The notes beneath the pieces were generated by a model. It made no database searches. It saw only the letters and a list, made by a program, of their open reading frames with translations, and had not been told where the DNA came from. A stretch of DNA of 64,000 nt from Cryptomeria japonica (taxonomy: Eukaryota > Streptophyta > Pinopsida > Cupressales > Cupressaceae), in NCBI RefSeq assembly GCF_030272615.1, contig NC_081411.1:160502971-160566970 (forward strand). The letters run 5' to 3'. Shown one piece after another: positions 22,901-35,620 of the stretch (position 1 is its first letter; the number at the start of each line of letters is the position of its first letter). Made by a program: the position numbers and the translations under genes.

Positions 22901-25900
22901 TGTTGGTGCCCAAAACCGTAGATTGGAAAACCCAAAGACTTTCCAACTCCTTAGGAAATCCAATCAGCCTTAGCCAACGAATAGGGATGGTTGAAGACCA
23001 AATCCCTCTGCACTTCAGGCTCCACAAGACCTAGGTGGGTGTACCCTTCCCTCTCAAGCACAAAAGAGTTATTTAAATGTGGATTTAAGCCTCTAATCAA
23101 GTTTACACAACTGGCAAATTAGTGTTCTGCAACTATGCTATATCATGTGCTTTAGCTGAATACTTTGAAAATTGAAAACTGAATATGAATAAAAGTGTAT
23201 GTTAAAGATATTGTATATTGAAAATGAAATACTTTCAGGACTTGAATGAAATCTACAAGGATTAGCTCAAATAGGATATGGAAGAATGTTTCTTTGTAAG
23301 GACCTTATGCATACAAATCAAAATCTCAGAAACAAATGACAAACCAGTGCCTCTATCCAGGAATATGCACGATACTTTGTGGACAAATAATTCGATTAAA
23401 CTCTTGAGACAGTTTTCAGGCAACTTGTAACACAAGACTATCAATACAGAGGTTCCATTAAGTGCTATAAGAACATGAAGAAGCAAATCTTATATTCAAT
23501 TATAACAACTTGTGGTGGCACACTGTATTAAATCCTTTATTAGATTTATCAAGAGGACAAAATGAAATTCATCAACACAAAAGTATACACAAATTCTAGA
23601 ACTGAAACAACGAATCTTGTATATTAATTTCTGGAGAGTGAATGCATACAATAGCTACACTTACATATACTCCATTACATAGTGATTGCTCAAAATGATA
23701 CTTACATTCCTATAGACTTCTCCAATACAGACATCCCATAGCCCCTACTGGCAGCCTGACAAATTGTGAATTGTTCTCCTATTTTTAATTGAAAAGGACT
23801 CCGTATAAATACCTGATCCAAAAGACCTATGTGAAAGGACACACCCTTTCACATATAGGAGGGAGTTACAGACAGTTGTTTTTCCAAAGGACACACCCTT
23901 TGGTTTACAGAGATAATTACATTTGAATCCCTAAAATACACACTAAATAAAGCTTTATTAATATTCTTTATAATCTTTCACTTTGATGAAATTCCACTTC
24001 CGCTCTTGCTTAAGCTCCTCATTTACAAACTTTGATAAAAGTTCCTGCATATAAATTGAACCAATCAAGTTCCTTAAATAGAAAATAGATCATGTCTTAC
24101 CTTTGATTAAGTTTTGCATTAAAAACTATATCTTTTTAGATACGTAAAATTTGATCGTAATTCACTTTGATCCAAATATTTAACCCTCTAGGAAAATACT
24201 TTTGCAAAAATTTATACTTTGATTCCACATAAAATCAACCCTAATACATACATGTATCATTTATTCACTTAGGGTGAAAATATTTACAAGAAAATAATAA
24301 TAGCGTAATGTTAAAATATATTAGGTCATCATGAGTTAAAAACATTATTCATGGTAAGAGCACTTGCAAAATGTAATTTTCCTTATGATAAAATATATCC
24401 CTTTATAATTTCTCAAAAGGATAATGTCAAAATACTATCATGTCAAATGTTGTAAACAAGTCTTTATTTACCAAAGTGCTTTTGCAAATGATGAATAGCA
24501 ATATCAAATTAAAATATTAAAAATTTTTAAGTAAAGGATACTTCCTGTGTCCATGTAAGCTAAAGAATAAAATATCCTGCACAAAACATAAGAAAATCAA
24601 ATAACTTGATAACTCATATTTTTTACTTTCTAGGGATATATTTAAAATCATTGATAAAATCTTCCCTATGCAAATAAGAATACTTTCCCCTAAAGAGATA
24701 TATAACCTTTGCACATAATTAGGGTAAAGTGTTCCTAAAAAATATGATATCATAATAATTAATATAAAGCTCCAGAAATAAATGAAATTTCCTTTGAATA
24801 ACCTTTTTAGAATAAAACATCCCAATGAAGATATTAGAAATTTTTTTTTACTCTCACTTTAACCATTTCCAAAAGCAAGAATATTATTCTAATTACCTCT
24901 TTTCCAAAAAAGTAAAAAATTAACTGTTGAATGCTAATAATCACTTATCCTTGAGATAATAATCTTTTTCATCAATAATACTTTAAAGATGATTCAAGAT
25001 AAAAACGTTAGATTTTTACCATCAAACATTATAAAAAAGGCTATTCTTTATCAAAGTATTTTTACCCATGATAATAATTAAAATGAAAAATTATTTAAAG
25101 CCTATAGGTAAAAAATACTTCCTTAATATGCACCTAGTAGAAATAATTTGTCATCCTATCTTGCACACATAAGGCACATAATAAGGAATTTGAATAATAA
25201 AAATAATATCCTCATTAGCTAGGGAAATTTCAAAGTATTCATCTTTAAAAAACTATTCCCTATGCAAAAAATGTTAGAATATTTTGCCCTAAGAAAATAT
25301 GTTCAATTAACCTTCATAAAGATATAATAAAAAAATGTTCCCCAAATGAATAATTAAGTGATTGAAAAAATAAATCTATAAAGAAATACAAATCATTTCA
25401 TATAATATTTGAAAAATCTCAGAATGTAAAATATTGCGTAAATAACATTTGAGATCATTTATTTTTAGGAAAAAATAAATTCAAAGGCAAAATATTAATT
25501 AATAATCTTTTAAAATCACTTTTACCTTTAAAATAATAAAAAGCAAATGATTAAAACATACCTACCTCCGCTTGATAAAAATACATTACCTTGGGAATTG
25601 TGGAAATATTTGCAAATTATTATCCATACTAATTTACCCTAACAAACATTTTCAAATAATACAATAGAGAAATTGGTAAAAAGGGAGGGTAGGTATGGGT
25701 AGTTAGGAAGGTTGGGTTGAGAGGTTGAGTGTTCAACTCCCTCTCCCTGTGCTTTTGTAAAAATATATTGCTTAAGATATACTCCCTGCTCTAAGATATA
25801 CTAACAAATCTAGGCCATTTTTGAGCTTACCGACACTCCAAAAATATCAAAAATCTTGTAAAAATGGCCTTCAAGGTAGGGTGGATGGTTTGGGCCTCTG

Positions 25901-26958
25901 TTGAGAGACAAAAATCACCATTTAAAACTCATATTCAAGCCCAAAAATGGCCTGAATTGCAAAAACGTGAATGAACTTTTGCTGCTGTTGGTGATACTTC
26001 TCATCATAGCCTCTTCGCTTCTTTAATATTTGCTGAGCTTACTTGATTATGTATGAAGATCGCATATACTTAACAGTTCACTGCTGCTTATCATCATCCC
26101 AATCATTTTCTTGCTGAGGTGTTGTAAAAGCTCACAACATTATGTATATATAATACTTCAGCTTGAGCACTCAATTGGTTATTATGGCTTTTACTCTTCG
26201 GGACCCAATGTATCCCAATCATTTATTTTAAAAAAATGATTTAATATTTCACCTTTTGAGATAAATTTTTTTTACTTCCTTCTACCAACTATAAAGTATT
26301 TGATCATTTGATTTGCTCAAACATAAAATCTTTTATTTCTTTTTTTGTAATACATTATACAAGCTCAAAAATTGTGTTAGTTTTAAAAGCATCATATAAT
26401 TTCATGTAACACAAATAATTTAAATACTATAATATTAATTGGAGGAAAAATATAATATTCAAAATTAAAAACTTCCTAATTAATATTATACTCAAGGAAA
26501 ATAATAATGTCTTTCATAATTCATTTAGCTTGATACTTCTGCAAAAGGAAATTTATTAGTATTCTACTATAATCATTTTGATAAAATTTTGAAATTGTAT
26601 ATTGCAAATTTGAAGAAATTGTATTTAGATTAGCCTCATAAAACATATCAAACGATATCGTATGAATTTGAAATTTGAAACATAGGTCTTCATATATACA
26701 TAAAATATAGAGGAATAGTTAATTTGACATAACAAAGTTCAGATGAGAAGAAGTTATGGTTCAAAAAGGCATACCTGGCTTGATTCCATATTTGCAACCA
26801 TATACATACCTGGAAATTGACCACCTTGTTCATGCATCAAAGTAAGTTGAAGGGAACTCAGAGTGAAATAGATACTCGATCTAAATAATTGCAGGGAAAG
26901 ATTTGCTTCCTAGTATGAATCTAGAACCTTAAAAATTTTAATTTTTAAGGGTCCAACA
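22901..26958 (-). mobile_element. 4.06-kb AT-rich LTR-type insertion splitting the protease
   Basis: On the minus strand the insert starts TGTTGGACCCTT and ends GGGCACCAACA, the usual TGTTGG/CCAACA copia-type termini. It is flanked by a TAACT target duplication on the plus strand (22896-22900 and 26959-26963). A 21-base tandem repeat of the terminus allows an alternative right end at 26979, also followed by TAACT. No gag or pol, and no second copy of the termini, is seen inside. A TATA-like tatttatac lies near 23807. I read it as a very long solo LTR or a non-coding derivative. Confidence 0.65.
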
Positions 26959-26979
26959 TAACTTTTTAAGGGTCCAACA

Positions 26980-27144
26980 TAACTTATTCACCATCTCCTC
27001 AGAAACAAGATTATCCAAACAATCACTATCAATAACAACTTTACAACACTCATCGGATACCTTACATTTGGTCTTGAAAAAACTTCTCCTCTGCAAGGAC
27101 TCCTCATCTTCACCTGTATGACACAAAACTCTCCTCATCATCAA
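26980..27144 (-). pseudogene. Chromovirus protease, active-site part
   Basis: The minus strand encodes RRVLCHTGEDEESLQRRSFF, then CKVVIDSDCLDNLVSEEMV. The segment VIDSD stands where the family has the aspartic-protease D-S/T-G triad, so the Gly position is substituted and the copy is probably inactive. Protease cleaves the gag-pol polyprotein in the particle. It is cut by the insertion at 26958. Confidence 0.8.
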
Positions 27145-28365
27145 TAGTTCTCCATCTTTTGGTTTGTTAGCTGATCTGGTGGGGTTTTATTCCACCACTA
27201 CTATTCTTCTAGTGTTCTTTGTCTTCTTACATTCAAATGCACAGTGTCCTCCTCCACACTTACATTAAGTTCCTCTAAATACTCTCTTGTTTTGTCTTCT
27301 ATCATGTTTTCCAAAATTTTCATTCTAGTAGCCATCCGGTTCTCTCCTTCGGTAGAATTTTATGTCATCCTTCCGATATGAATCACCTTCTTTGCTTACT
27401 TCCTTGTCCTTATTTTGATTTGTACCGGTACCTCTTCCTTTGGTATATCCTCTTCCTCCTTGAAATCTATCTCCGATAAACCTTCCACCTCTACCTCTCT
27501 GCCTCTGCTTGTGTCTTTTTCACAACTTTTCTTTAGCCTTCAGGGCATATTGATAAGCCTCTTCAATACTTTATAATTTGATCAAACTGAGTTTATCTTG
27601 TATAGACATCCACAATCCATTCAAATATCTTGCAACTTGTTCAACTTCATCATCAACATGTCTGGATCTGATATTCAACTTGTAAAATGCTTCGGTGTAC
27701 TCCTTCATGCTAGATTCCTTCTATCTCAAATTCTGCAACTTCTAGAACAGATCCACTTGATAATTCACCGACATAAACTTTGATTTCAACTTAGCAACCA
27801 TATGATCCCATGTCTTTATCTTCTCTTTACCTCTCCTTTGTCTATCAACTTGCAAATGCTCCCACCAAAGCGATGCATGACCTTTCAACTAGGTACAGAC
27901 ATATTTCACCTTCCTTTCTTTTGTAATGTTTTGAAAATCAAAATACTTCTCCATCTCCGAGATCCAATCCATCAATTCATCAGAATCCAACTTTCCATCA
28001 TATTCTGGTGGGGTAAAATGTGGTTTAGTATTATCCCTACTCAAAACTCTCAAGAACCTTTCTTCATCTAGATCAATCATCGATGGATTTTCTTATTCTA
28101 TTGGGACTTCTTACCCTTCATCTTCACTTACATCTTCAATATGTCGATCTCTTCTTTGTGCAGTCTCCATGGCTTCCAACTGGGCTGCTATACCTTGCAA
28201 TATTTCCATCATAGTAGGGTTTGCATTCCCACACACTCCACCATTCCTAGTTCCTCTCTGCATCATCTTTCGCCAGTCCTCTATAGTTGTAGGTCGAATC
28301 CTCAATCCACCACCCCATAACAAATTTTTAGGACAACCAAAATGAAAAATCGCTCTGATACTACT
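27145..28365 (-). pseudogene. Chromovirus gag
   Basis: On the minus strand, gag opens near 28377 with a region of low similarity. It then shows PHFTPPEYDGKLDSDELMDW and ISEMEKYFDFQNITKERKV (28030-27910), the Retrotrans_gag signature. The coat-forming helical part continues with frame breaks to about 27560. An Arg/Gly-rich RNA-binding stretch (about 27530-27440) and a damaged zinc knuckle (CKCGGGHCAFECKK, about 27270-27235) end it. Gag packages the element RNA into particles. Several stops interrupt it. Confidence 0.8.
28352..28363 (-). promoter_or_regulatory. Chromovirus primer-binding site
   Basis: On the minus strand, TAGTATCAGAGC lies three bases from the inner end of the 5' LTR. It differs by one base from TGGTATCAGAGC, the common site for initiator tRNA-Met. 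It fixes the element's orientation. Confidence 0.75.
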
Positions 28366-29166
28366 TGATGCAGTCACCGGTAAGGAGGAACCTCAAAGAG
28401 ATCAATCCAAACCGGTCAGCAAGAGTAAACACAACAAAAACACAAGGATATGATGGAGGAAATGCAGAACAACTTTAATTATAACATGAAATCTCAATAC
28501 AACCAACCAGTAACAACCGGATTATAGAAATCGGCTCACAGGCCTGCTAGAACATACAAAATAGGTCACAACCGAGACCTTAAATCTCAAGTTCTATCTT
28601 TTATGCTCTATATTTAACCTTCAATCCTTCTTGATGATTTCTAATGCTTAATTACAATGATATATATGATCCAAGAGGATCTAGTCGACCCAAAAGGATT
28701 AAAACCTGAAGAACAAGTCCTAACATGTAAAACCAACAAGGTTGGCCTCTGCCAAGAGATTCCTCCAAAAAAATCCAAAGGATGAAGTGTAAATCATGGG
28801 AAAATTTTGGCCACACACCAAGGAACATTAGAATCAATGCCCAAGGCTTCGCAAGCTTCGGAAGGGTTTCTGGTAGATCGCCAAAATAGGTCTAGGCAAC
28901 CAATAACAAAGAATTGTCAACTGATAACATGAAACTGTCATGGAAACTGGTAGTGACATCTTGCCAGAAAATGATCCAAATGTGATGCGGTCAAGAAACA
29001 AGAGAGATGATCAGGTCTTCAAGTAGAATCCAACTCCATAGGATCCGGTGAGCCAAAATCGGTACACACAGAAAGAAATGTTGAAACTACAAACAAAAAG
29101 CAAAACAAAAAAGAAATATTTTTGGTTGATGCGAGATTGCCATGAACCGAGGATGCTCCTGCATTA
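28366..29166 (-). repeat. Chromovirus 5' LTR
   Basis: An 801-bp copy, TGATGCAGTCACCGG to CTGCATTA. The final base pair of the terminal inverted repeat is mutated relative to TGCATCA. It is followed by the target duplication GTTTA. Confidence 0.9.
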
Positions 29167-29171
29167 GTTTA

Positions 29172-29266
29172 ATTGCTAAGGTCTATATCAAAGGAAAGTT
29201 TTAATTATTGTTAGAATACTAATTCACACCCCCTCTCAATATGCTGGTCCATTCAACCATTCAACA
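29172..29266 (+). mobile_element. Copia-type 5' LTR, last part
   Basis: This is the 3' end of the LTR that began at 16824. It contains ttcacaccccctctcaat, typical of the end of copia LTRs, and finishes CATTCAACA just before the primer-binding site. Confidence 0.75.
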
Positions 29267-29268
29267 AT

Positions 29269-29280
29269 TGGTATCAGAGC
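29269..29280 (+). promoter_or_regulatory. Primer-binding site, initiator tRNA-Met type
   Basis: TGGTATCAGAGC, an exact match to the common plant copia/gypsy primer site, lies two bases after the LTR end. Confidence 0.85.
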
Positions 29281-29334
29281 ATTGTCCCTTCCTTGATGGC
29301 TTAACCGCTTGAGGGTGATCCTCGTTGGTTGAAC

Positions 29335-30400
29335 CATGACACCATTGAGTATGACTAGAGAACTTCATTTGGATGAGGAATTGAAAACAACCCTTGAAGA
29401 TTTGGAAAGTGTGGAATCAAAGAATGAGGAACTGAAAGAAAACATCAGGGAAGCAAATGAGTGTGTAGTTAAACTATGAGAACAAATCCAAAAATTCAAA
29501 TTGAGGCATAAAAAAGCTAATGATCAGTTGAAGTAGGCGAATGAAACCATTAAAGAATTGATTCTCAAGATTAAGGAAAAGAACAAAATGGAAGAAACTC
29601 TAAAAGATTTGATCAAGCTAAAGGCTGAAAAATGTGAGAAGATGGAACAAGAAGTAAAGAAGTTGAAGGTGAAAACTAAAGCTCATGAAAGCAATAAAAT
29701 ACTAGATGAGTTGATTAACATGTAGAAACCTCATGAAGACAAGGATAGACTAGGATTTCATACCTGTGAATTTTCAAATCAGAAAGACAAAGACAAAGGT
29801 AACAAAGTTAAGGTGGAAGTAGAGAAGAAACCTGAAGATGAAAGAAAAACTTGGAATTAGAGATCTACTACAAGAAGACAACCAGTTCATCAACCTAATG
29901 ACGATACCCATCTTTTAATGGTTATTATTTTCAATGCAATAAATTTGGTCATAAAGCTACAAAATGTAGAAGATTGAAGGAAGCAATGATTCAATGTTAC
30001 AATTGTAAGAAGTTTGGTAATAAACAAAATTATTGTAGGAATCATGTCATAAGTTAGAATTACTATCCAATTGGAATGAAGGGAATGAATAGTTATAGGA
30101 TATTTCATGGTTATTTTCATCTATACAATCATTATTGTCACAAAGCTAATTAGTGTAGATCTGGAAAGTACTCGGTGAGTTCAATGTAGAGGAACATCAA
30201 ATGTTATAAATTCAATCAATCCAAACATTATTCTAATAAGTGTAGAAATGTGGTTGTTGTGGAGAAGTCTATGAAAAATAATGTTGTCAAGATAGTATGG
30301 AGAAAGAAGTAGGTGAATGATGCAAACAAATCTAGTGTACTCGAATCCATTGCAAGCACCTCTTCCTCTGGTAATTGACATTGTTGCTTTGGCTCGTGGG
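29335..30400 (+). pseudogene. Gag-like coiled-coil and zinc-knuckle protein of a non-autonomous element
   Basis: Starting at the ATG at 29335, 55 bases past the primer site, the frame encodes a long Lys/Glu-rich coiled coil (about 190 residues, for example KNEELKENIREANECVVKL). It is broken by stops near 29478, 29535, 29724 and 29860. A shift near 29915 leads to a string of zinc-knuckle-like boxes: YYFQCNKFGHKATKC, CYNCKKFGNKQNYC, and CYKFNQSKHYSNKC, each missing one ligand. No protease, RT or integrase follows before 32.3 kb. The layout fits a gag-only (TR-GAG-type) element depending on a relative for reverse transcription, though a deleted autonomous copy is possible. Confidence 0.6.
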
Positions 30401-32350
30401 GGGTTCTTTCCAGGAAATCATTTGGTCCCCCTCTCTGAGTTAGTTCATGTTGTTGGTTTGGCATGACTATGATGGATATGTAATCCGATAAAGCAATGTA
30501 TATGTTGACATCATCGACAAGACACTTTTTGGGAGAAAAACACTAGGAGTGATTGGTAAGATAAATATCAAACTTTTAGATTATTTTCTTCATTTTGTGA
30601 AAAGAAATGTTTGAAGAGAAAGAGTACAACTAAAGAGTGAGAGAATAAGTAAAGAAAGTAATCATGGAATCGAAGATGATCATAAGAGAATTGAGCAATG
30701 AAGATTTTTTAGGCTTAGGAAAAGGTACAATTGTGTAATGGTGTAAAATTAGGGTTTACACCATTAGGAGCAGTAAAACCACTAATTTTACTTAAGGACC
30801 ATTGCATTAGGAAAATATAGTCTCCTGTTTAACAGATCTAAACCCAATAGATCTAGATTTTGATCAACAGGTGTATTGAATGTACCTCTTCTTTCCCTTA
30901 AGTTGAATTGAATTATTGGATTCACTTAAATTAGGGTAAAGGTGTTGAAAATGAGAGTAAAAATATAAAAACAATGAGCTACAATTGTCAGATTGATCCA
31001 TGCACTTGGATCTAATAATTGTAAGAGGATTCAGATGTGCTCCCTGAAGGATCTCCTAAAATGTTGGGACCGTGGTGGTGGTCGCCATGGTCCTCTGAAC
31101 TTTTTGCACTATGAAGGAGGTTTGATTCATCACTATAAATAATGTTTATCATGAAGATCGCAGCTCTGTACCTGCTTCCTACACATAGAAAGAATGGGAA
31201 ATATGCTAGGATTAGGGGTTTGCCTAAGTCAAACATTGGTTATGGAATTAAACTTGAATGAAATATTGCAATTATTGAAATAAACAATGGAAAGATATAC
31301 CTCAGATCTGCAATGACTGATAATAATGCTTCTCTTCTTGAATGTATTCACATATGTTGTATGAAATGGAATGAACATGACAAAAACCCAATCACACACA
31401 CGTGCTTGCATAGGAATGATGTAATGTTGCTCCATAATAGATGAATGAAGAATATGCAGCCTTGAAGACTCTTAGAAATGCTTGATGATGAATACTTCGA
31501 TGCTTGAATGCTTGATTTCTTTTTTTGTATCTCTTGTATCTCTTGTATGTCCAAATGAGAGGGGAAAGCCTCATTATATGCTTTCTCATCTAACATGTTA
31601 ATTTTTTGACATAGGCTGACACGGGGCTAGGTTTCCCACCCAAATTTGGAAATGCACAAGGGGTTCAAAATGGGGCCCAAATAGGGAAGACCATGGCGTG
31701 GCACCATGTTCCCAACAACGACCAAGGTGCCACGGTCCTACCCTATTTTAGGGCGAGAACTAGGGAGCCATGTGATGTATAATGTGAAAATAAGGCCATA
31801 TTTGCATGATGTAAGTATAATTAGGTCCTAATCAAACATAGCGATGCAAACACTAAGGTGAGAGCCCCAAATGTGGACTAAATTGTAAGGGAGTACAATT
31901 TAGGACACTATATTTAGCCCCCACTTTAGCAAGAGTATGAGCCTATGGTAATACTCATGATAAAGTAGATGGAAGAGAGATGAAGAAGAGGAGCAAGGAG
32001 AAAAATTACAAGTGTAAGACATCACTAATTTTGAGGAACCAAACCCCCAATCTTAGGATCTTAACTCACTCAAATATATGCAAGGACACACAAAAACAAG
32101 AAAAAGGGAAAAAGGCAAAACAAGGGCAAAGATACAAAAAGGCAATCAAAGGCAAAAAGATAAACAAGAACAAAAGACAAAAAGACACACAAAACACACA
32201 AGCTAAGAACCAAAACAAGACCTCAAATCAACTAGTTAAAGAGACCTCTGTATCAAAACATCTCAACCGCTAATATCACTTTAAAAATGCCATCTCAAGA
32301 ACACAAGTGATCACATAAAAGAGAAAAAAATGCATCATCCATGAACTAAA
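30401..32350. other. Unassigned stretch
   Basis: No gene or element end could be defined. GC-richer sentences at about 31060-31100 (gggaccgtggtggtggtcgc) and 31615-31770 (with inverted copies around ccaaggtgccacggtcc and ggcgtggcacc) look like an old LTR or UTR. The stretch at 31980-32240 is a Lys-coding A-rich low-complexity tract. The copia element at 32351-39204 is inserted here, and the same background resumes at 39205. Confidence 0.4.
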
Positions 32351-33818
32351 TGCTGGATTTTTAGAGATATGTCTTGTCATTGATATGTGCTAAATGCTAC
32401 CAATATGTGCTTTAATGATATCCGAGAGATGTCTTGTCATTGATGTCAAGATATTTCTCTATCTGTGATAGTGTTGTAGTGAGTTTAGTTAGTTGGTTTG
32501 CTCAACATATTGATGTTGAGAGTTTGCAAATTAAAGGGTTTGTAAAGGATTGTGTATAGATGATTTAGTGCAATTTTCAGAGCTCCACATGAAGATTTGA
32601 GTTAGTTATTGTTGTCAGTGTTATGGCTGGTTTTTCTATTGTTTAGTGGTGTCATTGTGTCAGTATTTCAATCTGCATTGCTCCGTATTGTAATATCTTG
32701 ATTTGCAGATTTGGAGATATGTTTGGGACATTGATGTGTGTCTTCAACTTATATGGTTTGTGGTTGACAACTCCACAATTGATTTTTCCAAGATGATAGT
32801 CATTGCAAATAGTGTTGTTGAAGTTTAGTATGATGATTATGTGATTCTAGTAATTCGAGTTGTTGCAGATGTTGTGGTGGTAATTCATGATGCTTGTGAA
32901 TGTTTCTAGATCGCGTGCCTTTTGTGTTGGTGGTTTGAATTGATAATTGTGTGTGTAATGGATGTTTTTGGATCACGTGCCTTTTGTGTTGGTGGTCCAT
33001 ATTGATCGTCGTGCACAAAATTGATGGTTTTCTTTAGTGTATTAGTGTTCTTCAATGTTTTGGCCCACTAGATGCTTGTAGCATGTTGCGGATGTTAGAT
33101 ACATAATTCTTGGAAGTGTTTCATATTTGAGGTGTGTGATATGGGTTTGTGCTATATATTAGCTGGCATTGCTTGGTTTGCATATGATTATGTAGCATGT
33201 GTGATTATATTTTTGTAATTAGGTGATGAGTGTTGAATCGAACTTGTTGATCTTGCCAAGGTTGATGTCATGTATAAATAAATGTAATATCTTTGTAATT
33301 GTGTGTGTATGGATGAGTACCATAAGTGTATGTGCACTGAATGTATACATATTTTGGAGGCAAAGAAGAAGTGTGAGAAGAAGTTGTTATGAGCTTAATC
33401 AAAACTATAACCACACATAATTTAGGAGATGCTATTCTATCAATTCATGATATTTCAGATGTAATCCAAATCTGTTTGTAAGATAGTGAGTCTTCCCAAG
33501 GTTGTAGCCCTTGTTGTTCTTGTTTTTGAGCAGTGAGCTATAGGCAATGTGCCTGAATGTATGTGCATTCCCATTGTAAAATTCCATATACTTCTAACAG
33601 AGTATCATCATATTGTGGGTAGTTTCCTACCATGGTTTTTCCATTGACTGGGTTTTCCACATCAAAATATTAGTGTTGTGTGTTCTTGTTGTGTTATTGA
33701 TTTATGCTTTCATGCTTAATAATCAAATATGAGAATAAGTTTAATTTGTATAAGTTTGTGATACAACTAATTCACCCCCCCTCTCAATTGTCTACCCAAA
33801 ATCAGAGCTATTTCATCA
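32351..33818 (+). repeat. Copia 5' LTR
   Basis: Begins TGCTGGATTTTTAG (the family start is TGTTGG) and ends GCTATTTCATCA. A segment with gagagatgtcttgtcattgat occurs twice near the start (about 32363 and 32425), explaining the extra length over the 3' copy. Confidence 0.85.
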
Positions 33819-33820
33819 AT

Positions 33821-33832
33821 TGGTATCAAACC
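33821..33832 (+). promoter_or_regulatory. Copia primer-binding site
   Basis: TGGTATCAAACC begins two bases after the LTR end. It matches the tRNA-Met site in the first eight bases and then diverges. Confidence 0.65.
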
Positions 33833-33873
33833 AGGTTCCTTTGGAGAAGCTTCACCGCTTGAGGTGATATGGA

Positions 33874-34800
33874 ATGGCATCTTACAAGAAGGATAGTCTG
33901 ATATTTCATGGTACAAACTACTCTATTTGGAAGAGCCACATGGAATGTCATCTTAGATGCATTGGTGAAATGTACTAAACTATTACAAAGAATAAGTACA
34001 CTAGTCCTGCAAATGGACCTTCAACTCTAGATGAGATTAAGGAAGCTAAATGCAATATTAGGGATAAGAAAGCATTATTGAGTGCCTTGACAGATTCTAA
34101 AATGACAAATGTTATGGAATTGCAGACTATTCATGAGATCTAGAGAAGTTGGAAACCCTATATGAAGGTGACAACTATGTAAAGATTGCTAAATTGCAGA
34201 GCTTAAAGGTAAAGTATGAGATGTTAAGGATGGGTGAAGATGAGAACTTTACTTTTTTATGGAGAAGGTGAATGAACTTTTGTGCAATATCAGATGTGCC
34301 AGTAGAAAGTTGGAAGAATAACAAATTGTTGCTAAAGTGCTCAGATCCTTACCTACATCCTACAAACATAAAGTTGCTACTATTGAGGAGATCTAGACTG
34401 TGGTTGATATGACCAGAGACATGTTGATTAGTAAGTTATTAGCCTTTGAATTGAGTGAGTTTGGTGATTCCCTTCCTAAACTAGAATCCACATTCAAAGC
34501 CATTGTTTTTGAAAAGGATAAGAAAAAATATGATCTAAGAGAAAGTTCTTCAAGGAGGATATCAAGATATGAGAAAGAGATGAAGGAAATGGAAGAAGAA
34601 GAGTGAGAGCTTGAGGAGCTTGAAGCACTGATTATGAGGAGATTACCTAAAGGAGCCGATAAGTATGAAAGAAATTTGCCTCTTAAATGTTTTTCATGTA
34701 ATAAGATAGGTCATTTTGCCTCAAGATGTTCGAAAAGGGTTCCTAGGAAAACTTACAAGCCTAAATTTTAGAAGAGATGTTATTATGCTATTGATGAAGG
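33874..34800 (+). pseudogene. Copia gag with zinc knuckle
   Basis: From the ATG at 33874 the frame opens with LIFHGTNYSIWKSHMECHL, the N-terminal signature of copia gag (UBN2/DUF4219 type). It continues with several stops and shifts. An acidic/basic helical part (34400-34606) precedes a perfect CCHC knuckle, CFSCNKIGHFASRC, at about 34690-34731. It would form the particle and bind element RNA. Confidence 0.8.
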
Positions 34801-35620
34801 TGTTTTAGATGATGAATTGGATAAAGGAAATACAAGTGACAATGAATGGGTGTTTATTGCTACCAGGGAAGATGATCCAATGCCTACTGATTCTACTAGC
34901 TGCATGAATGTGGAAAGAGCTTTGACTACACAGGTTGAAGAGAAAAATGAATGGGTGATAGATAGTAGATGCTTTCATCACATGATAAGTGATAAGAGTA
35001 AGTTTGTGATCTTGGAAAAGTATGAAGGAGGACTTATAAAGTTTAGAGATGATAAAACTAGTATAATCCATGGTAGAGATTCTATTTTTGTTGATGGTAA
35101 GCATAATACTAATAATGTTATTGTATGTAGAAGACCTAAAGCATAATATTTTGAGTGTTGGACATATGGTTGACAAGGGATATGATCTTCAGTTCAAGAA
35201 TGGCAAGCGTAGAATCTTGGGAAGCTCCAAAATTGAGTTTGCATCAGGTACAAATACTAAGGGTAATATCTTTCACTTGAATAACTTTGGTAAAAGATGT
35301 TTGATTGCTCAAATTGATGAAATTTGGTTGTAGCATAGAAGGATGTTTCATGTAAATTTTGATAACATCATTAAGATAAGTTCTACTTAGGCTGTGAGAG
35401 ATCTTTCTATGTTGATGAAGCCTGCTAACCCTATATGAAAAGAACATTAGGTAGGGAAACAAACCAGAATGTCTTTCAAGAGTAAGAAGCATTTTTCTAA
35501 TGAATTATTAGATCTTATGCATATAGATTTGTGTGGACCTTCTAGAGTTAGAATCTTTCAAGGAGACAAATATTTCATGTTAGTGATTGATGATTATTCA
35601 AGGATGATATCAGTTATAAC
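34801..35620 (+). pseudogene. Copia protease and integrase N-terminus, core deleted
   Basis: The protease block EWVIDSRCFHHM (about 34950) has Arg where the family has the Gly of D-S-G. It is followed by FVDGKHNTNNVIV and LKHNILSVGHMVDKGYDLQF. The GAG-pre-integrase His region (HRRMFHVNF) is at 35335. Integrase then shows LLDLMHIDLCGPSR with the first catalytic Asp at about 35528, and YFMLVIDDYSRM. Immediately after, near 35610, the sequence jumps to the linker before RT. The second Asp and the Glu of the D-D-E triad are therefore absent. Confidence 0.8.

Larger units (their letters stand above)
17927..29166 (-). mobile_element. Ty3/gypsy chromovirus, complete but decayed, with nested insertions
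   Basis: This is an 11,240-bp insertion flanked by the perfect 5-bp target duplication GTTTA. The LTRs start TGATGCA and end TGCATCA (TGCATTA in the right copy). On the minus strand the order is 5' LTR, PBS, gag, protease, RT, RNase H, integrase, chromodomain, 3' LTR, the standard chromovirus order. The LTR copies differ at many sites (around a tenth, by eye), so this is an old insertion. Without the insertions at 20072-20966 and 22901-26958 its body is about 6.3 kb. All ORFs are broken. Confidence 0.92.

Noticed and set aside
31980-32273. 97-codon Lys/Asn/Gln-rich ORF
   Set aside because: Low-complexity A-rich DNA with no domain and no neighbouring coding signal.
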